Assembly: GCA_003427395.1 (NCBI GenBank)
Contig: BFEA01000087.1
Span: forward strand, 1,180,314 to 1,203,676
DNA from: Chara braunii
Lineage: Eukaryota > Streptophyta > Charophyceae > Charales > Characeae
Length of the DNA stretch: 23,363 bases
Direction: 5' to 3'
Positions 1 through 9,467 of this stretch are shown piece after piece. The translations under genes and the position numbers were made by a program. Position 1 is the stretch's first letter. Each line of letters begins with the position of its first letter. A model generated the notes under the pieces. That model had not been told where the DNA came from. It did no database searches and was given only the letters and a program-made list of their open reading frames with translations.

Positions 1-307
1 TGCATTTTTTCAAAACACCTCATACTTCTGCAAAAAAACATAAATTCATTTCTAAAAAAATACAGGTAAACTCATGGACCATATATCTCGTTATAAAAAA
101 TGACCAAAAAAAAATCCTGCTTTTCTTTATATATTTTTTTTAATTTTGTTTAAGTCCATTTTAGTTTTTGATTTTTTAAAAATCTTAAACAAAGTCGGAT
201 TCCAAAAGAAAAAATATAGGAGTGTAGGGTTTTTTTAGCCCTTCACGCCCATATTTGTTTTTTTTTTTTTTCATGCATTAGAAGAAAAAAATAAAAATCT
301 TGCACCG

Positions 308-395
308 AAGTCGGCTGGTCGGCCTAGGCAGAACCAGGCCGATTCGGCCATCGGCCTAGGCCACGGCCGACTTGGACCCCCCGGCCGCGGCCGGG
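308..395. repeat. GC-rich inverted repeat and palindrome
   Basis: Outer arms at 308-315 and 366-373 (AAGTCGGC and GCCGACTT) enclose inner arms at 321-329 and 353-362 built on GGCCTAGGC. A separate perfect 16-base palindrome, CCCGGCCGCGGCCGGG, sits at 380-395. The arms could form a hairpin or cruciform. No function is evident. Confidence 0.6.
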
Positions 396-744
396 CGTGC
401 AACATAGCCAGAGGTGACCGCAAAATCCCTTGCCCCCCCGCTTCCCAGGCCGCTGACAAGTGGGCACTGGAATAATACATTTTCGAATTTGGTAGATCTG
501 TGTGACCGGCGCTTTACCCTTTTTTTTGGGATTTTGGGATTATAGGTCCCCGTGTGAGTATGCCCTCATTTTTGTGACTCCCGCATAGTTTCCCCCAGAA
601 AAGAAAGATATCAATGTTGAACTGACCGGCCCCAGGCTATTCAGAAATTTCAGAGTCATTCTCTTCCATTCTATTTGGACTCAAACTCAGCGCTGCATCT
701 CAACAGTTCATTGGTGTTGGTGAAGTGAAGTGGCAAAATCGACG

Positions 745-751
745 TATAAAA
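745..751 (+). promoter_or_regulatory. TATA-box-like heptamer
   Basis: TATAAAA lies in a locally mixed-composition region, about 90 bases upstream of a short run of open frame. No convincing gene follows, so this is only a sequence match to a TATA box and may be chance. Confidence 0.15.
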
Positions 752-1197
752 GTACGTAGCAAACTCCGGTCCTGCTCCTCTTTCACATTTGGGCGTCTCG
801 ACGATGGAATCTGGTCGAATTTGTCAGCCAGATGCATTCAGAACAGTGCTATGACATGCTCGTGTAGCAGGGAAAGACTGCAGCTTCTCGCTCTGTCGCT
901 CATTCGCACTCGCACGGGCGACATGCACCGCCGTAGCTCTTGTACTTGCCGCGATGTACCGACCCGTGTATCCCCCGCCAGGTGCATTCTCTTTTTTTCC
1001 CACGTGTAAACACCCCCCGGTGACACGGTTACGTAACTGCTCACCGTGTACTGCTGAGGCTTTCCCTCCGCAGAACGACAAAGGGATCGCCGCGCTGCGG
1101 CCCTAACGGGAATCGACGGCCAATAGAAAAAGAAGTAGTGAGTACGCCGCGACTTCCCAAACACGACGAAACACCACCTTGCCACGTGGACCTTCAG

Positions 1198-1212
1198 GTG
1201 CTTCTTGCTTTT
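1198..1212. repeat. TSD of outer LINE, 3' copy
   Basis: The plus-strand 15-mer GTGCTTCTTGCTTTT is repeated exactly at 18288-18302. It abuts the poly(A) tail of the outer LINE (read as T on the plus strand). The implied first-strand nick, TTTT/AG, fits the T-rich preference of L1-type endonucleases. Confidence 0.88.
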
Positions 1213-1221
1213 TTTTTTTTT

Positions 1222-1265
1222 GTTTTACTTTTTGGAAAAGCTCCGAATTCCATTGCACTTAGAAA
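1222..1265 (-). other. Outer LINE, terminal 3' UTR fragment left of the insertion
   Basis: This segment was separated from the rest of the outer LINE 3' UTR by the inner LINE. Read on the minus strand it leads straight into the poly(A). Together with the 8 bases at 12116-12123 it forms the 52-nt spacer between the 3' hairpin motif (12124-12148) and the tail. Confidence 0.8.
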
Positions 1266-1280
1266 GGATGAGGTGAGGGA
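1266..1280. repeat. TSD of inner LINE, 5' copy
   Basis: GGATGAGGTGAGGGA matches 12116-12130 with one mismatch (14 of 15). The match extends by three A bases on the left, where it merges with the poly(A) at the other end. It marks the 5' junction of the inner LINE at 1281. Confidence 0.88.
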
Positions 1281-2018
1281 GGCCCAAAGTTCGTAGGAGG
1301 GCCGCTATGCTTCCGGTAGTGCTAATTTCTGCGCTAATTTCTGCGCTAATCGAGCGTTAGCAAGATTGGCGCGGGACTAGCGTCAGCATCGGCACTACCC
1401 GAAACCTCAAGGCGAGGGGAGCGCGGAAATTGACGCCTCTAGGCTCGCGCTTTCGGCCGTAGCGGGGAGCGCGGAAATTGACGCCTCTAGGCGCGCGCTT
1501 TCGGCCGTAGCGGCTGAACTGGCTTACCGAGCTTCCACCGCCAAGATGGTAACCTCGGACGTCCCGAGTCATCTCGCTCGGCAATGTCTGAGCTATCCTC
1601 CGATAGGAAGGAGATTGACGCGGGCAAGTCGGCTCGTGGTATTTCGGTATGGTAATGGTCGTGTTATTATGTGTGTGTCGTATTCGGTGAGTTTGTCGAG
1701 TAAGTGGGCGTACGCCTTCCGTGATGTCCAAACATTTTGTCGAAGAGTAGTAATTCTCTATGATCTAGGAGGAAGTAGCATTGTCGCCAGATCATGTTGT
1801 AGACGATAGACAGCAGATGTGAAGAATCACCAGAAGATATCAAGGCCTACCCGGAGCAAGACAGCACAAGCAGCAGGTAGCAACCGCAACAGTGAATCAG
1901 AAGGCCAGCAGAAGTGTTTGTAATCCGTCACGACAGTTGTACACGAAGCTGATGGTATCTTCCGCGGAACGGGTTTGAAACAAGTTCAGCTAAAGGACAC
2001 AGAGCTTATCAGGAAGTT
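1281..2018 (+). promoter_or_regulatory. 5' UTR and presumed internal promoter region of inner LINE
   Basis: This is about 740 bases between the TSD and the ORF1 start. It opens with a short repeated stretch of CTAATTTCTGCG (1320-1352) and then holds two 48-bp tandem monomers (1416-1511). LINEs carry their promoter in the 5' UTR, and repeated monomers there often bind transcription factors. No TATA box or initiator is clear, so promoter function is inferred from position. Confidence 0.5.
1416..1511 (+). repeat. Two 48-bp tandem monomers in LINE 5' UTR
   Basis: Units 1416-1463 and 1464-1511 both start GGGGAGCGCGGAAATTG and differ by one base (CTCGCGC against CGCGCGC). They are CpG-rich. The arrangement resembles the monomer arrays in the promoters of some L1 elements. 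Confidence 0.9.
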
Positions 2019-4188
2019 ATGGCGTCAAGAGCGGGTGGCGAAGGGGGAGGTAGCAGAGGAGTGGATCGCTCTCCTCCCCAAGGAGAAATCCCTCTTTCTG
2101 AAGAAGATTGAGTCCGCTCTCTGATAGCTAAATGCTACGAGGATGGGGTTTTCCCCGAAATGCTCCGTCAAGGACACTACATAGAGGAAAATGGAGCAAA
2201 ACTCTTCGTTGTCGACAAGCAGGTGGGGGAACTGACGACGAGATAGTTGAAAGAAAGAACTGTTACGGTGATCTTCTTGGAAGAATCAAGACCTCTGCCA
2301 GCAAAGGTCCGAGAAGATCTCATACGAGAGTATGAGAACGGCGGGACCAGAGCACGCATCTTCCCTCCGTCATTCAAAAGAGGGAGAGTGCATCCAGAAG
2401 GGCCAAACATCACTTCATATGTAGCTATGACAATGGAGGTGGCGCAATGGATGATAAACAAAGGAGAAGATAAAGTGATCATTCGAGGGATTGCCTACAA
2501 GGTGACCTTTAAGCCATGGATGACCCGTATGGAATTAGAAGAAACGCGCCGTCTCAAAGATAGTTCCAAATTTTGGGTGATGACACTGAGAGTGCCGCTG
2601 AGAGGAATGTTTCCAATTGCTGACGTCATCGAACAAGGAATGGGGAGAATAATCAATTCGATCCCACCGCAACCAGATCCTGCTAGGCCTAAGCTAATGA
2701 ACATGAAGTTCGAATTGGTCCCTGAGGCCGAAGGCGCATTCATACCCATCCCGCCGCTTCGCTTGAATGACAGAGAGAATGTGAACATCGAGCTTGTTTG
2801 CAAACACACTCAGTGGTGCAACCGTTGCAGATGGTGGTTTCACACAGCTACCGACGGTTGCCCGAAGCTTAACCAGGAGGGAGCCCAAGAAGGAGAAGCA
2901 GCATTCGAAGACAACTTCTCTAACCGCAATCGAAACCGGAATAGCCAAGATCTTAATCCGGGGACGATTGGTGGCATAAGGGATGCGGCAAGGGACCCCT
3001 TATTGGAAATTTCGTCGTAGGCGATGGCGGAATCCTCTATAAGAGCTGCTTCGAGGGCTCCTCACCAACAAGCACAAGGTTCAGGGCAGGCCTTCAGAGC
3101 AGGTAGTCCAGATGGAGCGCAAGGGACGCAGGCAGGCCGCTACATGAGTCCTGCGGTACCCCAGCCAATGATGAGAACCCCGCCAACGACGGAGCTCAAT
3201 CGACGCTGGAACCAGCAAGCGTGTCTTCAACAGCAGTGTCTTCAACAACTGAGACCGAACACCCAAGTGCTTAGCCGAGGAGGACTAGCAAGTCAATGGC
3301 AGGTGGACAGCGACGAAGCATGACAAACATCAGTGATCCAAGCAGCAGCTATCCTTTTGGCGCAAAGAGCCGAAGCCCAAGGAGCGTCGGGCAGATTAGA
3401 AGGAGCTGGCCCTTCCGGTGAAGGTTGCCAATCAAGGGAGCTGACGATAATTCCTCAAGGAGACGTTGAGATTCCAGCGGCATCTCTGATTAAAGCACGA
3501 AGAATTAGAGGGGATGGAATCAGCAGAATCCCAGGACGCACTCCCGACCAAGGAGAAGGCGACAAGAGAATCGTGTCACATGACAAAGGAAGCTAGGATG
3601 AAAATGGACTAGATGAAGACGATGCAGAAAGCGAGGGTTCACCAAGAGACATTCACGACGGTGCAGCATCAACGGCAAGAGAAGACCAACCAATGGTCCA
3701 ATGGTGGATAACCTATTACTTCCGTCTGTATGCACGATACAAGGACAAAAGATTTTTGTATTGGGTCTAAGATCGGCAGACGAAAGAATCTCAATGTTGG
3801 TCTTCCGCTTAACAGACATTCCTTCTCAACAGTCTGTGATCATGATGGTAAGACAACTGTTCTCTGCCTGGTTCATGTTCCGTCTGTTTCCGGACGATCC
3901 CCCAGTGAGACTTCTGTTAGACTTACCAGAAGGCGGGATGCTAGAATCCCGACGGAGCACTGGGCTAACATCGGATCGGTAGGCATGCTAGGAATTCCAC
4001 TGTGCTTATTTTTGAACGACGTGAACTCAGAACTAGAGGGCATTATGATTGAACCAGGAGCAAAAGCCAGTTTCCTGAATTGTCTGAACGGCCAACTACA
4101 AAAGAGAAGGAATTTGACCTCTGCATACTTCGTAGAAGTCCTGAGTGGGCGCTGGCCAGACTATCTCCTCCCTTCGAGCCAAATCTAA
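2019..4188 (+). pseudogene. LINE ORF1 (zinc-knuckle nucleic-acid-binding protein), broken
   Basis: ORF1 proteins coat the element RNA and assist reverse transcription. Starting at ATG 2019, one frame runs to about 3690 but is cut by stops at 2109, 2244, 3018, 3321 and 3594. It then shifts frame twice before ending at 4188. An N-terminal domain of roughly 200 residues (DUF4283/RRM-like by analogy with plant LINEs, not proven) precedes a zinc knuckle at 2817-2861 with spacing C-x2-C-x4-H-x5-C. A Gln/Pro/Ala-rich and then acidic linker follows. A second C-terminal domain (about 3701-4150) aligns with the ORF1 C-terminus of the outer LINE, for example GQ-x3-VL against GQ-x2-RVF. The 4188 end is uncertain because of the frameshifts. 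ORF2 starts 25 bases later. Confidence 0.75.
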
Positions 4189-4213
4189 CCTATTGGCCTT
4201 CTGACAGGAAACC

Positions 4214-5150
4214 ATGGGCAGACTTACGTTCGCCACCTGAAATGTTCAGGGGCTGGGAAACACGGGAGGGAAATTGAAAGGGAGAAGGCTGAATCATGGG
4301 TTTTCGAACATAAGATAGACATAATGCTCCTATAAGAGACTAAACTGTCGGTACAAAAACTAAGCCAGTTGAAAGACTGGTGGGTAGGGCCACAGTTATG
4401 GTCTCCAGCGAGAGGCAGTAGAGGAGGAGTGACGATCCTGATCCATAGCAGGTTAGAAGTTGAATTAATAGATGCAGATAACGACCTGTGGGGGAGATGG
4501 AGGTCAAGTTGAGCATAGGCAATGAGAATTGGGTAATTGCCTCAGTATATGCCCCCAACGACTCTTTGAAGAGAATCGAATTTGTTGAGATGCTTTCTCA
4601 CAAACTTCCCAAAACGGACTATTTGATTGTAGGAGGCGATTGGAACATGGTGAGTTGCCCAGGGCTTGACTCAGAGAAGACCGAGTGAATGAAAAGAGAT
4701 AGGAAAACCCTGTTAATGTGGGCAGAGAGATGGGGTCTCCACGATGTTTTCAGAGAGGTTAACCCTGAGGACCCGGGCTTCACGTGGTTCGGGACATCTC
4801 CTCAGATTGCCCACGTTAAGAGGAGGATCGACTTTTTCCTAGTCTCTGAGGCCCTAGCGGGTGGGGTGCAGACGATAGCAGAACAGTGTGGGTCCATGTC
4901 AGACCACAAACCTGTGATCATGATTGTCTAGTCGAGGGAAATCACAAATAGAGGTCGAGGCTATTTTCGCTTCAACACTGTTCTCGTGGAGGATGAAGGA
5001 ATCACAACCTGGGTACAAGATTTTTGGGCAGGTTGGGCATCAACAAAAGACAAATTTGAATGCTTGGCAGAATGGGTGGACGCTGGGATCCGGATCATCT
5101 CAAATAAATTAGAAGTTTTCTCTTCTATGGCGGCGTTTCTCTGAAATAAG
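4214..5150 (+). pseudogene. LINE ORF2, APE-type endonuclease and linker, broken
   Basis: This part of ORF2 nicks target DNA to prime reverse transcription. The start at ATG 4214 is chosen because the following residues match the outer LINE start (RLTFAT-stop-NVQGLG against RIRLVSWNVRGLG). The conserved Trp codon has become TGA at 4238. Further blocks of the exonuclease-endonuclease-phosphatase fold follow: a degraded ETK (stop TAA 4333 replacing the Gln before it), VYAPN near 4540, GGDWN near 4633, and SDHKPV near 4900 with the catalytic His. Frames change around 4280 and 4495, with stops at 4686 and 4929. A basic linker follows to about 5150. All parts of the fold are still recognisable. Confidence 0.8.
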
Positions 5151-5179
5151 AAGAAGCGGACTGTAAGAAGAAGGTTGAG

Positions 5180-6350
5180 GAAGCAAAGGCTCGAATGAGC
5201 CTCCACCCCATCTCAGAAATGGTTTGGGTGGAAGAACGAGCCAAAAGCCAACGAGAGTGAGAAGCGATCCAGATTCAGAAGCAGAACAACTGGATGCAAC
5301 TACTATCTGAGAAGAGGATTGTCACAGGGGACCATGTTACGAAGGAGACATTTCAGAGACTGTTACCCAGGAGGAGAGCAACCCCAATGAAGGAGCTAGT
5401 ACACCCTCACCTAGACGGCCTTCCACCGGCAACAGAGAATGAGAGAATGTGCACCTACGCAGCGACATACTTCAGAGACATCTTTACAACCAGGTCTCGA
5501 TTCGACGATCCTAACACGAACCTGTCGAACCACTCAGATATGTTGTCCTCTCTAAATGTGTATCTGTCAGAAGATGCAAAAAGGGAGTTGGATAGACCTT
5601 TCACGCCAGAAGAACTCTACAAGGCCTACTGGTCAACTTTGGCAAACGATCTGGTACAGATGTTCAATGAGGTACAGCAAGGAGGTAGACTGGGAACAAC
5701 GATGATGAGAAGGATCATCACTCTCTTGTACAAGAAAGGCAGCAGAAGCGAAATCAGGAACTGGCGTCCGATTTCGCTTTTGAATTTTTCTTATAAACTG
5801 CTGGCCAAAACATTGGCCAACAAATTGGGAAAGTTCCAGCCTGGGTTGGTTGGAATGGATCAAAGGGCGTTTGTGATAGGCAGGTCAATTTTTGACAACC
5901 TAGTCACGACAATTAAAGCTCTGGAAGTCATAGAAGATCGGAACCAAGACGTGGCAGTGATGATGCTAGATCTGGAGAGGGCGTTCGACAAAGTGAATTG
6001 GACCTTCGTGATGACCACGCTTAAATCTATGAACTTTGGAGACGGATTCTGTAATGGTGTCCGAGCGAGGTATTTCTGCTCGACAGCAGAAGTCCGGGTC
6101 AACGGACACCTTTCAGAAGACTTCAGCCTGTCGAGATCTCTTAGACTAGAGTGCCCACTGACACTTCTACTGTTTGTACTCTAGTTGGAGGTTCTTTTTA
6201 ACGACACCCGAACTTGGAAGGACTCAAATTGCGAAGCGGGAAAGATTGTCGAGTCAAAGCCTTGGCAGACGACCTGCTGGCTCTATCAAAGAACACTCCA
6301 GACTCACTATCAGCTTTGAAACAGTGTCCAATGAGATACGCAGAATTGTC
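5180..6350 (+). pseudogene. LINE ORF2, reverse transcriptase N-terminal part, broken
   Basis: The reverse transcriptase fingers and palm are readable from about 5180 in a frame different from the endonuclease. Landmarks are YKKG-x5-RNWRPISLLN (5759-5782 for NWRPISLL), FDNLVTTIKALEVI, motif A with LDLERAFDKV (5966-5995), the motif B region ECPLTLLLFVL ending at a stop at 6182, and, after a frameshift, the catalytic ADD at 6265-6273. The segment that normally carries GK-x-PG-x-DGLP between EELYKAYW and FNEVQ is missing (near 5635), an in-frame loss of about 20 residues relative to the outer LINE. The reading is interrupted at 6350 by the nested element. Confidence 0.85.
6333..6350. repeat. TSD of nested element, 5' copy
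   Basis: GAGATACGCAGAATTGTC is repeated perfectly at 9495-9512 directly after the poly(A). Joining across the insert restores the reverse transcriptase reading into the VNWNKS-like and YLGIQV blocks, which independently confirms the boundaries. Confidence 0.95.
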
Positions 6351-6441
6351 GGCGCGCGCTGGAAAATCGCACGCAGTAAGAAAAATTGCGCGCGCGCGCC
6401 CGACGATTATGTGTGATGGGGCGCGCGCCCTGATCTGAAAT

Positions 6442-6459
6442 TGGACCACCGGTGGTCCA
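6442..6459. repeat. Perfect 18-bp palindrome near nested element 5' end
   Basis: TGGACCACCGGTGGTCCA is fully self-complementary. TGGTCC recurs at 6476 and 6507 on either side of AAATTTTAGACC, and GCGCGC runs surround 6351-6430, so the 5' end could be strongly folded as RNA. Confidence 0.85.
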
Positions 6460-7060
6460 TGTTGAGGAGCTGAGATGGTCCAAATTTTAGACCAAATGGT
6501 CCAGCGGATCAGGAGATATCGAGGATCTTGCGCCAAAAGCTTCATTGACAAATTCAGGACGAAGGGGTGGTGCGTGGAGGATTTCCATTGTTCATGAGAG
6601 GAGCACCAATGTGATGGAGTAGGTGGGTGACAGAAGAGTGGCAGGACAACGAGGGAGTGATTGGAAAGGACGCACCGTCAGAGCGAGGTAACGGGAGCGG
6701 CTGGTACACGTCAAGAATGATACATGGTTTTCCTCTTCTTCAACAGTGTGGTGGGTGGTAGTATTGCGGATTGAACCCCCTGTGCTAACTTGTCAACAGG
6801 TTTGATGAGCGGTGGCACACTGTTTTTGATTTATGTGAGAAATTGAGGATGGCCGTTAATGTTCTTGGTGTTAGCATTGCCTTGAGCGTTAGAGCTAGCA
6901 GTGGGAGGCAGAGAATCCTTCCTTCCCCAAGGACGTCGGGGTAGGGTTCGCAGGGTGTGTGGTCAGTAGGGGGTTGTTCAAGAAGTAGGGAGGAAAGTGT
7001 TGGTTGAGTGTTGCTTTTGTCGACGTGCGATTGACTTGCTTCTTCTCTCTGCAATAATGA

Positions 7061-7650
7061 TTTATTCCTTATTCTATCCTTTGCGTGGTGACATTTTCGA
7101 TTCTATAACTTGTGTGTAAATTTTTCAAAATCGTAGTTAGGTTTTCCTTTTCAAGACTTTTTTCAAGACTTTTGACTCGTACTTTCCTTGTATCTTCGCA
7201 CCTCCATCGTAGCATATCTTCGGGATTTCGGCTTCTTAATCATTACTATCTCATTTCGTTTTCTCAACCATTTTTGAATCTGATGGTACCAAGAGTAGTC
7301 TCTCGACTTCTCAAGGTGATGTTCGCAACGCTTCTCACTAATACATCTTTCAAAAACATTTCTTTTTTAACGGTTTGACCAACGATTCTCAAACCAAAGT
7401 TTGAGAGTCGATTTCGTAAATCCTTTTTGGATATCTAAATCTATATTCGTAGGTTTTTCCCAACCACAAATTTCCTACCCTTTTGATCTGTATTGCTTCC
7501 CTGTCTAAAAATTTGATGTACTCAGTTTTCTAATTGTTTCTCGATGATTTTTTTCTTTATTCTTTGTAGTCCTTTTGTTAATGTTTCTTATGATAATTTT
7601 CTATAGTAGATAACGATCGGTTTCGCTCTTTGTTTTTCTCACCATCACAA
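7061..7650. other. AT-rich block inside nested element, nothing recognised
   Basis: Pyrimidine-rich and T-rich on the plus strand, with no significant open frame or repeat match in the window. A direct repeat TTTTCAAGACTTTT is present near 7148. It separates the GC-rich 5' end from the G-rich repeated units. Confidence 0.5.
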
Positions 7651-7722
7651 GTAGCAGTTGTTGTGCAGAGGTTGGGGGGGGTTGTCAGGGGGTCACTGGG
7701 GAGGGACCAGTGTCTCTACTCG

Positions 7723-8100
7723 TAGGTCTGGAGGGCGAGTTTGGGCTGATGCACCAGCTCGTCCGACGTAGCCGTTGCTGGGGCTTTTCGCCCTGTTACC
7801 TCAAGGGGCGTTTGGCTATTCGGGAGTTGTCGAGGAAGGAAGGCACTCCTTGTCGTCTGTATCAAGCTCGTTGGTACTCGGGATGTGGTGGATCCCTGTA
7901 ACCCTAGCCTCGGGGGGGTTGTGACCAGCTGCGTTCAGGTACGAGGACTGACTGTGGGGATTTTGGTTTCCTCAATGAACGCGGGTTGTGGAGCGGTGAT
8001 TGGACGGTGATCATGCATCCTGCTGGTGAGGAGGGCTAGCCAGTAGGACGAACATTGGGTATTGCCGCAGTAGTATTAGTGGTTTTGCTGCAATCAGTCG
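7723..8100 (+). repeat. Structured repeat unit, copy 1
   Basis: This aligns with copy 4 (8867-9341) over most of its length, and its start (AGGTCTGGAGGGCG) aligns with copy 3. It can form three hairpins. H1 has GGGC 7781-7784 with GCCC 7790-7793. H2 has GGAGT 7823-7827 with ACTCC 7845-7849 around a purine-rich loop. H3 has TCCTGCTGG 8018-8026 with CCAGTAGGA 8040-8048 (one G-U pair). The same three positions remain paired in the other full copy with different bases. This is probably a non-coding RNA domain. Confidence 0.6.
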
Positions 8101-8271
8101 TGTTCATGTAACTGTTCAAAAAAAGTTTTCTGGTGTTCTGCAAATTTTGGTAGCAACCGGTCCACTTCCTTACTAGGAGTACATGATTTCAGACATAGTA
8201 GAACCCGGACTGATAACTGCAGAATTGCTCTGTTCTGTGCCCCTGGTTTTGCAGATGCCAGAACGACACTG

Positions 8272-8312
8272 GCCGTAGCTGGGGCGTAGCCCTGTAACCT
8301 GCAATTGGCAGG
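8272..8312 (+). repeat. Structured repeat unit, partial copy 2
   Basis: This is a short match to the H1 region only: GCCGTAGCTGGGGC, then GCCC and TGTAACCT. The H1 stem is GGGC 8282-8285 with GCCC 8289-8292. A further 5-bp hairpin, CCTGC with GCAGG (8298-8312), follows. The rest of the unit is absent or too diverged to see. Confidence 0.4.
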
Positions 8313-8734
8313 AGTGGGAGACCTTGTAGAGAGATCTGGGGTTTGCTGAGGGGGGAAAGCAATCCAATGGCGAATTGGGGGGGGCTACCTTGACAACCTA
8401 TGGGGCTGGGGATAGTCTAGGTAGCGAGAAGAGTTCAGCTATGGTAGGTGTTGGTTGGGTTGGTATTGTCTTTGAAGTTGCAATATTCTGGTATAGGGAG
8501 GGCTAGGTGTTGTTCCATGATTAGGATGCGAGAATTGCTCGTATAGCATAATCCTTCTAATTTTTCACCATCATCAGTTGCATCATCACCATTCATAGCT
8601 GTGAAGAAAACTTGCCAGATGTTCAAATAAAGAGTGAGAGTCCGAAAAAAATCGAAGAGGGACGGACGATGGGCTGCGCTGAGGGGTAGTAGTTTTGTTG
8701 GGGGGCCACCAGGGAAGGGCAGTAGGCCTTGGGT

Positions 8735-8866
8735 ATAGGTCAGGAGGGCGGGGCTGGGACGACGCAGGCCGGTGCTGGAGCGCTTGGAATGCTCTGTAAC
8801 CCAAGGGAGCCCGAGGGAGCATGAGGCTTGGGGAGTTCTGTCGAGGGAGGAAGGCAGAAACTAGCC
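8735..8866 (+). repeat. Structured repeat unit, copy 3 (5' half)
   Basis: The opening GGTCAGGAGGGCG aligns with copy 1. H1 is GAGC 8778-8781 with GCTC 8791-8794, so the second base pair is A-T where copies 1 and 2 have G-C. H2 is AGTTCTG 8834-8840 with CAGAAACT 8855-8862 (one bulged A), again around a purine-rich GGAAGG loop. Copy 4 starts immediately after H2. Confidence 0.5.
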
Positions 8867-9341
8867 CGTCCAACATAGTTGTTGCCGGGGTTTACCCCTG
8901 TCACCTCAGGGGCATTGCGGCTACAGGGAGTGTCAAGGGTGGAAGACACTTCCTGTCGAGTATACCAGGCTGATCAGGGCTGGGGCATGGCGGTGCCCTG
9001 TCACCTAGCATAGGGGGGCTTGAGATCAACTGTGCCTTGGTTCGAGGACTGATTATTGGGTCTGCGGCCTTCTTCACCTGGTGTGTGGGTAGTTTGTTTG
9101 TTGGTGTTAGCGTGGCTTGTCTGCTCTCCTTTCGTCTTTCTCAACGACTAGGTTGTGTAGTAAAAAACTCAGACATAAATTGCTATGAATTTTCAACAAA
9201 AAAAAGAATTCCAAAAAGAAGAGGAGAGTGGGAGAAGATGGTGGGTTATCACGCGTCCTACCAGTGAGGGGGCTAGCTGGTAGGACGGGAGTATGGTACA
9301 GCAACAGCAGAGATAGTGGCTCCACTGCAGTCAGTCTTGCT
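8867..9341 (+). repeat. Structured repeat unit, copy 4
   Basis: From CGTCCAACAT this copy tracks copy 1 from CGTCCGACGT to the end. It carries an extra segment of about 120 bases (roughly 9075-9235) that includes an A-rich stretch. H1 is GGGG 8887-8890 with CCCC 8895-8898. H2 is GGAGTGT 8927-8933 with ACACTTCC 8946-8953 (one bulge). H3 is TCCTACCAG 9256-9264 with CTGGTAGGA 9277-9285. In H3 two pairs differ on both sides from copy 1 and still pair. Confidence 0.6.
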
Positions 9342-9467
9342 GGAGGGAGGTAAAGCGGATTGATGGGGGTTCTCTTGGATTCGTCTTTGAATCATGAAGT
9401 TGTCATAGACATAGCTGAAGTAGCGTTAATCCCCTGAGCCAAAGCCAGGTGAGGACCCCTGTTTCCC

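Larger units (their letters stand above)
1..1197. other. Flanking DNA left of the retroelement nest, no gene seen
   Basis: The first 300 bases are rich in A and T with long homopolymer runs, including a T run near 260-271. Bases 305-400 are GC-rich and palindromic. The short open frames between 725 and 1185 on either strand overlap one another, have no recognisable domain and look like chance. From the target-site duplications of the outer LINE, this segment was joined directly to base 18303 before that element inserted. Confidence 0.6.

Noticed and set aside
548-566. Reverse complement of GGGCATACTCACAC also seen near 22388
   Set aside because: A 14-base match is within chance expectation for this window size and is not linked to any other similarity.
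784-796. TTTCACATTTGGG resembles the right end of the MITE core
   Set aside because: No left arm or core can be found upstream, and the match is too short to call a fragment.
725-1185. Overlapping short open frames on both strands in the left flank
   Set aside because: No domain, no consistent codon use and no homology between frames; the strongest alternative is chance.
7710-7901. Short open frame in copy 1 of the structured unit
   Set aside because: The matching frame in copy 4 has early stops, so conservation is at RNA or DNA level rather than protein.
9449-9461. GTGAGGACCCCTG near the nested element tail resembles GTGAGGATCCCTG of the outer LINE 3' motif
   Set aside because: Only 13 bases long, the spacing to the tail is 6 nt instead of 44-52, and there is no GTTGAATT-like part. 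Probably chance.
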